Positions 1-7,900 of a stretch of 64,000 bases of DNA are shown one piece after another. The translations under genes were made by a program, and so were the position numbers. The stretch is from CAVQOB01 sp963714325 (GTDB lineage Bacteria; Pseudomonadota; Alphaproteobacteria; Rhizobiales; Hyphomicrobiaceae), in contig CAVQOB010000010.1 in the NCBI GenBank assembly GCA_963714325.1, positions 62,001-126,000 of the forward strand, written 5' to 3'. The notes under the pieces are model-generated. The model was not told the origin of the DNA, did no database searches, and saw only the letters and a program-made list of their open reading frames with translations. Every line of letters begins with the position of its first letter. Position 1 is the first letter of the stretch.

Positions 1-949
1 TTCGGCGCTGACGCATTACAACTTCCTCGGCCAGAACATGGGCCAGGAGATCAACGATCCGAGCATGGTGGTGATGTTCATCGCGGCGATGAACACGCCG
101 GGCGTCAAGCTGATCTGCCGGCAATCCTATGAGCTGATCGCGGCGAAGACCGGCACGCCGTTCGACTATCCGCTCTCCTCGCGCTTCGACGAGAACGACT
201 CGATCTTCATCTTCGACAATGCGTTCATCCCCTGGGAGAACGTGTTCATCCATCGCGATGTCGAAAAACTCAAGCAGTTCTATCCCAAGTCCGGGTTCGT
301 CAACGGCTTTACGCTGCAGGGCTGCACCAGGCTTGCCGTGAAACTCGATTTCATCGCGGGATTGCTGATGAAGGCGGCGCGCTCAACGGGGGTCGAGAGT
401 TTTCGCGGCGTTCAAACACAGATCGGCGAAGTGATCGGCTGGCGCAATCTGTTCTGGTCGCTGACCGACGCGATGGCGTGCAATCCGGAGCCCTGGGTCA
501 ACGGGCACGTCTTGCCGAATGGCCGCGCATCGACCGCCTATCGGCTGTTTGCGACGGAAGCCTATCCGGCGGTGCGCTCGATCGTCGAGAAGGTGGTGGC
601 GTCGGGGCTGATTTATCTGCCCTCGCATGCGAAGGATTTCAAGAACCCGGACATCGACAAGTATCTGGCGAAGTATGTGCGCGGGTCCAACGGCATCGAC
701 TACAAGGCGCGCATCAAGACGATGAAGCTGTTGTGGGATGCGGTCGGCACGGAGTTCGGTGCGCGCCACGAGTTGTATGAGATGAACTATGCCGGCAGCC
801 ACGAACTGGTGCGGCTGTTCCCGCTGTTCGACGCGATGGGCAACGGGCAGATGAAGCAGATGGAAGCGTTTGCCGAGCAATGCATGGCCGACTATGACGA
901 GGATGGCTGGAAGGACCCGGATTATTTTGATGGTGGCGATATCGGGTGA
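1..949 (+). CDS. HpaB-family flavin-dependent aromatic monooxygenase, C-terminal part
   Basis: The reading frame is open from base 2, so the 5' end lies before the window. About 315 residues remain of a family that is normally near 500. The sequence reads as the 4-hydroxyphenylacetate 3-monooxygenase / chlorophenol monooxygenase family: a middle region with FIFDNAFIPWENVF and the C-terminal stretch YLAKYVRGSNG followed by ARHELYEMNYAGSHE and AFAEQCMADYDEDGW. Members use reduced FAD supplied by a separate flavin reductase to ortho-hydroxylate phenols in the cytosol. The reductase is not in this window. An intradiol dioxygenase lies 1.3 kb downstream on the other strand, which is compatible with aromatic catabolism, but the exact substrate cannot be read from the fragment. 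Confidence 0.85.
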   Translation, partial: SALTHYNFLGQNMGQEINDPSMVVMFIAAMNTPGVKLICRQSYELIAAKTGTPFDYPLSSRFDENDSIFIFDNAFIPWENVFIHRDVEKLKQFYPKSGFVNGFTLQGCTRLAVKLDFIAGLLMKAARSTGVESFRGVQTQIGEVIGWRNLFWSLTDAMACNPEPWVNGHVLPNGRASTAYRLFATEAYPAVRSIVEKVVASGLIYLPSHAKDFKNPDIDKYLAKYVRGSNGIDYKARIKTMKLLWDAVGTEFGARHELYEMNYAGSHELVRLFPLFDAMGNGQMKQMEAFAEQCMADYDEDGWKDPDYFDGGDIG

Positions 950-1022
950 TCGGGTGGAGGCGGCACGACAGCACTCGTGTCGATGGCGGCGACGGGGCAA
1001 CAACAGACATCAAGCCTAGACG

Positions 1023-1481
1023 CTATTTGATATGTCGAGAGGGCTCGGGGAAACGCCCGATCAATCTGAACCACTCACAAATCAGGACAGTGTTGGTATC
1101 GAACTTGACGCCGTGGCGCTCGGCTTCCGACCGATACCAATCCCCGATAACAATGCGCCACCATTCGAGCGTCCGCGGTCCTTCCCCGTAGGCAAAGGCG
1201 AAGGACGCATTGATGGCTGAAAAGGCGACGTGCTCAACGCGGACAGTCTCGACCACGCCGCGCGTCAGGTCAGCCCCGTCAACGACAACTGACAACGCTC
1301 CAACGAATGGAATTCGGCCATCGGGATAGTGCCAATGCGCCGAAGACGTCGCCGTCTTTATTCCACCAAGGATCAGTTCTGCACCCTCATCTGCGTCCTT
1401 GATCGTGTTCCCGATCTTCATGGGTGCAAAGTGCCTATGGACTTCGTCTGGAAACAACTCGAGCAATACTGCGTTGGACAT
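1023..1481 (-). CDS. ASCH-domain protein
   Basis: This 152-residue protein fits the ASCH (PUA-like beta-barrel) family, proposed to bind RNA or nucleosides; some members hydrolyse modified nucleosides. Supporting features are the early segment with GNTIKDADEGAELILGGIKTAT, in which a conserved G-K-T/S-A-T element follows the first helix, the beta-rich centre GALSVVVDGADLTRGVVETVRV, and the C-terminal EWWRIVIGDWY with a final LICEWFRLI strand. The length is typical for a single-domain member. It stands alone between the monooxygenase and a repeat-rich region, facing the monooxygenase tail to tail. The substrate is unknown. Confidence 0.7.
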   Translation of the reverse strand: MSNAVLLELFPDEVHRHFAPMKIGNTIKDADEGAELILGGIKTATSSAHWHYPDGRIPFVGALSVVVDGADLTRGVVETVRVEHVAFSAINASFAFAYGEGPRTLEWWRIVIGDWYRSEAERHGVKFDTNTVLICEWFRLIGRFPEPSRHIK

Positions 1482-1583
1482 GGGGGCCGCACCGGAGCCG
1501 ATCTGCTTGGGAGACCACCATGCGCCGCGAACAATGACATGTCACTGATGTCCTGACTGGTTCACCTGATGACACAGCCAGGG

Positions 1584-1814
1584 TCAATAAGAGACGTTCG
1601 CGCGATCAAACCCCATGGTCATGGCCGGCCTTGTGCTGGCCACCCATCGCGCAGCGGATGCGATGCACGCGGTTAAGCGCCGCGTGAACATACGGATAGT
1701 GCCGTTGCGATGGTTTTCGAAGCGGCGGCGCAGGTCATTCGTCACGCCGGTGTAACGCGTGCCGTGAGCTTTGCTCGCGAGCAGGTAGACAAAATAGTGA
1801 TGCGTGCGCTGCAT
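1584..1814 (-). pseudogene. GIY-YIG nuclease-like fragment, decayed
   Basis: From the ATG at 1814 the frame begins HHYFVYLLASKAHGTRYTGV and continues TNDLRRRFENHRNG, which is the GIY-YIG core of the small standalone UPF0213/YhbQ-like proteins (the YVYLL...YTGVTNDL form). The family then continues with a conserved K-Y-x-V-x-R-L-V-Y-Y-E segment. Here that segment is absent in frame, while a neighbouring frame reads NRVHRIR, so a frameshift after MFTR is likely. The last residues (TRPAMTMGFDRANVSY) are encoded by a REP-like repeat at 1618-1648. The C-terminal helix that holds the catalytic Glu is missing. I read it as a remnant rather than an active nuclease. Confidence 0.6.
1618..1648. repeat. 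REP-like repeat unit at the 3' end of the GIY-YIG fragment
   Basis: The stretch GTCATGGCCGGCCTTGTGCT followed by GGCCACCCA is an imperfect palindrome built on GGCCGG/GGCC. It resembles the motif at 2200-2218 (CCCGGCCATGAC on the plus strand) and at 1856-1870. Such GTCATGGCCGG units are dispersed intergenic repeats in Bradyrhizobium-like genomes. It forms the last codons of the nuclease fragment. Confidence 0.55.
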
Positions 1815-1855
1815 CGGCCTACCTCGCAACCAGCGTCGAGATTGCGGCACAATGG

Positions 1856-2218
1856 GTGGCCGGGACAAGCCCACGGCTGTCCGGTTTAAGTATGCTTGCA
1901 CCGGTCCGACCACCCGTCATCCCGGCGTCATCGCGGAGCGATGCTTCGCATCGACGGCCGGGACCTACGACAAGCCGAAGTGTCAAAAATGCTGGATCTT
2001 CGTGTCGTTTGGAGCGGTTTTCAATCGTTGTGGCATTTGGCCACGACGAACAATGGTGCTTTACCGTGGGTCCCGGCCTGCGCCGGGATGACGCAAAAAT
2101 GCCAGACCGGAGTTGACGTCCATGCGAGTCGGAAAACAAATAAACAACCTGCTATTCAACGAGAATTTTGAATCGTCACGATTTAAACCGGACAGCCGTG
2201 GGACAAGCCCGGCCATGA
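1856..2218. repeat. Cluster of REP-like palindromes in a gene-free stretch
   Basis: The gene-free stretch 1815-2284 holds several palindromic units. An 18-bp exact inverted repeat, CACGGCTGTCCGGTTTAA, lies at 1872-1889 and in reverse complement at 2183-2200, both flanked by GGCCGGG/ACAAGCCC sequence. Between them are a nested hairpin at 1921-1962 (outer CCCGGC/GCCGGG, inner CGATGC/GCATCG with a TTC loop) and a hairpin at 2072-2087 (CCCGGC, loop CTGC, GCCGGG). No protein frame here looks genuine. Whether the 18-bp pair marks the ends of one mobile unit or two separate REP copies cannot be told from one locus. Confidence 0.65.
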
Positions 2219-2284
2219 CAGTATTGGGGTGGGGTGGCGGCCATCGAAACGCCGGCAACGGGTCACATGCAGGCCGCAGTGCCC

Positions 2285-3265
2285 CTAGCCTCTGCGCTCC
2301 AATCGCGGTAGTTGCGGGCGTTCGCCGCTCGCTTTGCCGCTGATGGGCGGGCGGGGCAGTTCCATCGTTCCGGCGTCCATCGTGAAGGTGTAGTCGAGCT
2401 TGAACCAGGGACCCTTGATGTCGGCGTCGGGCGCGGGGCCGGATTGCGCAACATAATCGCCGATGAGCGCTTTCGTGACACCGAACTGCACGTCGCTGTC
2501 GATAACCGGATCGTCGCTGGCGTAGACCTGAGAGATCAGTGTCTTGAAGCCTTCCCGGTAGGCGAGGAAGTGCAGATGCGAGGGGCGCATGTTGTGGCGT
2601 CCCTGCGCGCGCAGCAGTTCGCCGACGGGACCGTCGATGGGGATGGGATAACCGGCCGGCTTGATCGAGCGGAAATGGATGATACCGGCGGCGTCGGTGG
2701 TGAAGGTGCCACGCAAGTTCCAATCGGCCTGTTCGGGGTCCTGGTTCTCGTAGAAGCCCTCGGGCGATGAATGCCAGACGTCGACCTTGACGCCGGCGAC
2801 CGGCTTGCCGGCGCGATCGCGGAAGCGTCCGGTGACGTAGACGGTGGGGCCAGGCGTCGGTGAACGCAGCAGCGAGGCGCCGTTTGGCATCTGTGGTGAG
2901 TCCGGCCGCCAGAACGGCCCGAGCATGTTGGCATTGGTCTCGGCCTGGCCGTTGTCGCCGTTGTTGAGCAGGCAGACGAGCGCCGACATGCCGAGAGAGC
3001 CCGCCATCAACACGCCCTCGTTGTGGGTCGCGGTCGTCATCTGCCCGAGCGTGTTGATGTAGCCGATGGCGCGATGGTATTCGGCCTCGGTCAGTCGTGT
3101 CTCGCGCGCAAATGCGTGCAGGTGCGTGACGAGAGCGGTGAGGATGTCGCGCAACCGCTTGTCGGGGGTACGCGCGACCTCGGCGAGAACGGCCGTGGTG
3201 ACGTCTTCCTGGTTCTTGATAATCACGTTGGCGGTCCCATGGCTGGATTGCGGGCGTGGCAGCAT
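2285..3265 (-). CDS. Intradiol ring-cleavage dioxygenase (catechol / hydroxyquinol 1,2-dioxygenase type)
   Basis: This non-heme Fe(III) enzyme of the catechol/hydroxyquinol 1,2-dioxygenase family opens a dihydroxy- or trihydroxybenzene ring between the hydroxyls. The N-terminal helical dimerisation domain is visible (ILTALVTHLHAFARETRLTE, then LGMSALVCLLNNG). The beta-sandwich catalytic domain has the Tyr ligands in PEGFYENQD and KPAGYPIPIDGP and the two His ligands in RPSHLHFLAYR. From the ATG at 3265 it is 326 residues, close to family length. The frame stays open to 3451, but the extra 62 residues look non-homologous, so 3265 or a nearby GTG is preferred. The C-terminus is Pro/Arg rich. 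Substrate choice between catechol and hydroxyquinol is not settled. Confidence 0.85.
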   Translation of the reverse strand: MLPRPQSSHGTANVIIKNQEDVTTAVLAEVARTPDKRLRDILTALVTHLHAFARETRLTEAEYHRAIGYINTLGQMTTATHNEGVLMAGSLGMSALVCLLNNGDNGQAETNANMLGPFWRPDSPQMPNGASLLRSPTPGPTVYVTGRFRDRAGKPVAGVKVDVWHSSPEGFYENQDPEQADWNLRGTFTTDAAGIIHFRSIKPAGYPIPIDGPVGELLRAQGRHNMRPSHLHFLAYREGFKTLISQVYASDDPVIDSDVQFGVTKALIGDYVAQSGPAPDADIKGPWFKLDYTFTMDAGTMELPRPPISGKASGERPQLPRLERRG

Positions 3266-3466
3266 CACGCTGCTCCGAAACGATCGTAAAGCATCGGCCA
3301 GTGCCTTGCCAATGGCGTTTGCCAGGGCGAGTAGCAGCAGGGCGCCAGGAAACGCTTGGGTCAGGCTGAGGGGATTTGGCAGGGCGAGAAGCGGCGACAT
3401 GACGAGGGTCCAGGTGATACGAGGCGGCGACGAACCCCCAGTATCGCACATCGCCAGCGTTAAGAA

Positions 3467-3486
3467 CCCTAGGTACTTACCTAGGG
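3467..3486. promoter_or_regulatory. Perfect palindrome upstream of the dioxygenase, operator candidate
   Basis: CCCTAGGTA at 3467-3475, a 2-bp gap, then TACCTAGGG at 3478-3486 make a 20-bp perfect dyad. It lies about 200 bp before the chosen dioxygenase start and just outside the longest open frame. The compact 9-2-9 form suits a dimeric regulator site better than a transcription terminator. It also lies downstream of the giant gene's terminator hairpin. The regulator is unknown. Confidence 0.45.
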
Positions 3487-3517
3487 GTCATAAGGGAAAT
3501 TCGGCTTCTCAATGCAA

Positions 3518-3539
3518 AACGCCGGTTTGCGCCGGCGTT
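3518..3539 (-). terminator. Rho-independent terminator of the giant-protein gene
   Basis: On the minus strand, 39 bases after the stop at 3578, the arms AACGCCGG and CCGGCGTT enclose a 6-base loop (CGCAAA). They are followed by TTGC, so the 3' arm runs into four consecutive T residues. The position fits termination of the giant gene before the dioxygenase gene. Confidence 0.6.
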
Positions 3540-3577
3540 CGCAGTGTTCACAGCATCGATCGCGGCGCCAACTCTGG

Positions 3578-4993
3578 TCAGCCGGCGATGGCGTCGGCAA
3601 GACTCGTGACTTGGGCCGGGTTCAACATACCCTGCGTGCGGAGCTGTTCAGTGAAGAAGCGCGGCAGTTCCGAGCGTTTGCCGGGCACCAGCGATTGGAT
3701 CTCGCCGGACATCGTCTGGATCTCGACCTCGCGCGAGACGGAGCTGCCATCCGACAGAATGGCGGTGACGCGAAGACGGACGTTGTCGATGTCGACGGGA
3801 TGCCGGCCGATCAGAACGCCCTGACCGGTGTAGTCGAGCCAATCCGGCAGCGGACGGCCATCGGCCTGCATGACGCGATACTCGACGGCGCGCTTGCCGA
3901 CCAGAGCGAACGAGTTCGAGATCTGGACGATCAGGTAGTTCTCACGGACGAGCGTCTCCAGAATGAGCTGCCCACGCGAGCCGACCAGGCCCGAGTTATT
4001 GCTGAGCGAGAAGCGCAGCGAGAAGCCGGTCAAGCCCTGGACATCGTAAGTGCCGAGGCCGCGACGCTCCGTCAGGATGCTGTCGAGGTTGTGCAATCGG
4101 TCAATGCGGATGACTTCGCCGTGGACAAGACCATTGCGACCGCCGAGCGTGCCAAGGCCGTTGAGGTTGCCGGCGCGGTTGACGGTGGACAACACTACAC
4201 CTTCGACGGCGAGCGGCGTGATGCTGGGAGCGCCGCCCAAATCGGCGACGGTATCCATGACCAGACCTTCGACGACGATGGTTTCAAATGGCCGGGCGGG
4301 GGTGGTGACAGTCGAATCGGGCGACGGCGGCAAGCCGACAAAGGCTTGTGGGCCGACATCGACCCGAACGTCAGCGGTGGCCGTGCCGCCGTGACCATCA
4401 GAGATGGTGTAGGTGATGATGGCTGGACCGACGTAGCCGGGTGCCGGCGTGAAGGAGAGCGAGCCATCGGGGTTGATGGTGACGACGCCGTTGGCCGACG
4501 TGGCGGAGGTGACGACGAGCAGGTCGCCTTCGATGTCGTGATCGTTGCCGAGCACGGTGATGCGTGTTGGCACGTTGCTGATGGCGTGCGCGGTATCGTT
4601 GATGGCGTCAGGCGCGTCGTTGACGGGCGACACAGGGCCGAGCGTGAGCGTGGCGGTATCGGTGGTGGTGCCGTCGGTGATCGTATAGGTGGCGACGGGA
4701 ACCGGGCCGTTGTAGTTCAGTGTTGGCATGAACGTGAAGCTGCCGTCGGCGTCGATGACGAGCGTGCCTTCCGGCAACGTCGCGGTCGCGCCGGCTGGAT
4801 AGATCATGCCGCCGATTTCGAATTGCGTGACGGAGAGCGGGTTGCCATCGACATCCGTGTCGTTGGTCAGCACGTTGCCGGTGGCCGGCGTGTCTTCGAC
4901 AACGGGGACGCTGTCGTTGGTGGCAACTGGCGCATCGTTGACGGGCGAGACAGGACCGAGAGTCGAGCGTGGCGGTATCGGTGGTGGTGCCAT
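3578..4993 (-). CDS. C-terminal part of the giant surface protein, out of frame with the main part
   Basis: This frame continues the giant protein after a one-base frame break near 4961-4968; the ATG at 4993 is probably not a real start. It carries one more copy of the 106-residue repeat (NDAPVATNDSVPVVEDTPAT...), a variant repeat (NDTAHAISNVPTRITVLGND), then about 240 unique residues with a beta-rich domain ending in a cadherin-like module (YRVMQADGRPLPDWLDY ... VSREVEIQTMSGEIQ) and the terminus NPAQVTSLADAIAG. No RTX nonapeptides, LPXTG or autotransporter barrel are seen. The unique tail may be the anchoring or export end. Together with the upstream part the intact protein would be roughly 5,700 residues. 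Confidence 0.75.
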   Translation of the reverse strand: MAPPPIPPRSTLGPVSPVNDAPVATNDSVPVVEDTPATGNVLTNDTDVDGNPLSVTQFEIGGMIYPAGATATLPEGTLVIDADGSFTFMPTLNYNGPVPVATYTITDGTTTDTATLTLGPVSPVNDAPDAINDTAHAISNVPTRITVLGNDHDIEGDLLVVTSATSANGVVTINPDGSLSFTPAPGYVGPAIITYTISDGHGGTATADVRVDVGPQAFVGLPPSPDSTVTTPARPFETIVVEGLVMDTVADLGGAPSITPLAVEGVVLSTVNRAGNLNGLGTLGGRNGLVHGEVIRIDRLHNLDSILTERRGLGTYDVQGLTGFSLRFSLSNNSGLVGSRGQLILETLVRENYLIVQISNSFALVGKRAVEYRVMQADGRPLPDWLDYTGQGVLIGRHPVDIDNVRLRVTAILSDGSSVSREVEIQTMSGEIQSLVPGKRSELPRFFTEQLRTQGMLNPAQVTSLADAIAG

Positions 4994-7900
4994 CGGTGAT
5001 CGTGTAGGTGGCGACGGGAACCGGGCCGTTGTAGTTCAGTGTTGGCATGAACGTGAAGCTGCCGTCGGCGTCGATGACGAGTGTGCCTTCCGGCAACGTC
5101 GCGGTCGCGCCGGCTGGATAGATCATGCCGCCGATTTCGAATTGCGTGACGGAGAGCGGGTTGCCATCGACATCGCTGTCGTTGGTCAGCACGTTGCCGG
5201 TGGCCGGCGTGTCTTCGACTACGGGGACGCTGTCGTTGGTGGCAACCGGCGCGTCGTTGACGGGCGACACAGGGCCGAGCGTGAGCGTCGCCGTGTCGGT
5301 GGTGGTGCCGTCGGTGATCGTGTAGGTGGCGACGGGAACCGGGCCGTTGTAGTTCAACGTCGGCGTGAAGGTGAAGCTGCCGTCGGCGTCGATGACGAGT
5401 GTGCCTTCCGGCAACGTCGCGGTCGCGCCGGCTGGATAGATCATGCCGCCGATTTCGAATTGCGTGACGGAGAGCGGGTTGCCATCGACATCGCTGTCGT
5501 TGGTCAGCACGTTGCCGGTGGCCGGCGTGTCTTCGACTACGGGGACGCTGTCGTTGGTGGCAACCGGCGCGTCGTTGACGGGCGAGACAGGACCGAGCGT
5601 GAGCGTCGCCGTGTCGGTGGTGGTGCCGTCGGTGATCGTATACGTCGCAACGGGAACCGGGCCGTTGTAGTTCAACGTCGGCGTGAAGGTGAAGCTGCCG
5701 TCGGCGTCGATGACGAGCGTGCCTTCCGGCAACGTCGCGGTCGCGTCGGCTGGATAGATGACGCCGCCGATTTCGAATTGCGTGACGGAGAGCGGATCGC
5801 CGTCGATGTCCGTATCATTGGTCAGCACGTTGCCGGTGGCCGGCGTGTCTTCGACAACGGGGACGCTGTCGTTGGTGGCAACTGGCGCATCGTTGAGCGG
5901 CGTCACGGTCACGGAGACCGTCTGCAAGACGACGCCACCGCTGCCATCGGAGAGTTCGACAACGAAGCTGTCCAGGCCGACATAGTCGAGCGAAGGCGTG
6001 TAAGTGTAGGTGCCGTCGGCATTGACCGTCACTGTCCCGTGTGTTGGCGGCGTGGTCAGCGCGAACATGACGGTATCGCCGTCGATATCGGAGTTCGGCA
6101 AGGTGCCGGATAGCGCCGTATCTTCCGTCGTGACAATGGAAGCCGTCAGCGGGCCCGGCGCATCGTTCGCCGCATCGATCGTCAGCGTGACGGTGGCGGT
6201 GGCCGATTGGCCTTGAGCATCGGTGATGCTGTAGGTGAAGCTGTCGACGCCGCTCAGGGCGTTGTAGTTGGCATCGGGATAGTAGGTGAAGGTGCCATCG
6301 GGATTGAAGGTGATCGTTCCGTGCGCGGGAGCGGATACCAGCGCATAGGTCACGTCGTCGGCATCGGGATCGCTGTCGTTGCCGATGACAGTAGCGGAGA
6401 GCGCCATGTCCTCGGTGCCAACGAAGCTGTCGTTGCCGGCGGTCGGGCCGGGGTTCAGGACGGAAAAGGCGAAGGTCTTGGCGACGCTGGCGCCTTGACT
6501 GTCGGTCGCGGTGACGGTGACGGCGTAGACGCCGTTGCTGGCTGGGCCACCGACGGATGCGTCGTTCGGCCAGGTACCGGTGATGACGCCAGTGACGGGA
6601 TCAATCGCGAAGCCGGCGGGAAGATCGCCGGACAACGAGAAGCTCAATGTGTCGCCGTCGGGATCAGCGAAGCCCGCGCTTACCGGAAGGCTGATGGTGG
6701 TGCCGTCATTGGCGGTTTGCGGCGGCAGCACGGGGCCGACCGGCGCCGGGTTAGTCACGGTCCACGTGAACGTCTGGCTTGTTGTCGCGCCATCGGGATC
6801 GGTGGCGATGACGGTGACGGTGTAGGGGCCGGACTGCGAGGCGAGGTGATCGATCGTGCCGGCAATAAGACCGGTCACTGGATCGATGCTGAGGCCCGGC
6901 GGCAGCGGATCGGCCGGATCGATGCTGAAGGCTAGCGGCGTGCCGTCGACGTCGCTGAAATTGGCGGCAACATTGAGATGGATCAGTGCGCTATCGACGC
7001 TGGTCTGTGCGGCGATCGCGGTCGAGTCGGGCGCGTCGTTGACCGGCGTGACGGTGATCGTCACGGTCTGCAGGCGGCTGGCGCCGTCGGCATCGGTGAC
7101 GGTGTACGTGAAGCTGTCGACGCCGTGATAATGCGCGTCCGGCGTGTAGGTGTAGTCGCCCGTTGATGGATCGAGCGCGACTGCGCCATAAAGCGGGCCG
7201 GCTGCGACGGCGTAGGCCAGCGCATCGCCGTCGGGATCGCTGTCGTTGCCGGCAACGGTGCCGCTAACGGCGGTGTCCTCGGCGGTGGTATTGGCGTCGT
7301 CGCCGGCGATCGGCGCGGGGTTGGTGACGGTGATGACGAAGGTGACCGGCGTCACGCCGCCTTGGCCATCGTCGGCGTTGACGGTGACGGTGTAGACGCC
7401 ACCGGCGCCGCCTTGCGAGGCCGAGCTGTCGATCGTGCCGGTGATCATGCCGGTGTCGACGTCGATGCTGAGGCCGGCCGGGAGCGGATACGCGGGATCG
7501 ATGCTGAAGGTCAGGTCGTCGCCGTCGATGTCACGGAAGGCAGCTGCGGCGTTGAGCGTCAGCGGGGCGCTGTCGATGGTGGTGATATCGGCAATGTCGG
7601 TTGCGACCGGCGCGTCGTTGGTGCCGGTAATGGTGATCGACAGCGTTGCGGTGTTAAGACCGCCGTTGCCGTCGGTGACCGTATAGCTGACAATCGTCGT
7701 GCGGGTCTCGGAGCCCTGCAGGTCCTCGAAGTCGCCGTTGTGCTGGAACGTATAGGAGCCATCGGCGCTGACGGTGAAGAGGCCGCCGTTCGAGCCGGCG
7801 ATCTGCTGGCCAACCAGGCCGGTATCGCCGTTGATCGCCGCGACGGTCAGCGGATCATGATCGGGATCGGTGTCGTTCGGGAGAATGCCGGTAGCGGCGG

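Noticed and set aside
2061..3449. 462-codon minus-strand frame overlapping the dioxygenase
   Set aside because: It is an Arg/His/Pro-rich shadow of the dioxygenase gene; its last part reads through REP-like repeats (the HPGAGRDP pattern typical of translated repeats).
4611..5883. CRISPR-like periodicity
   Set aside because: The repeats are 318 bp, in frame and coding, without spacers.
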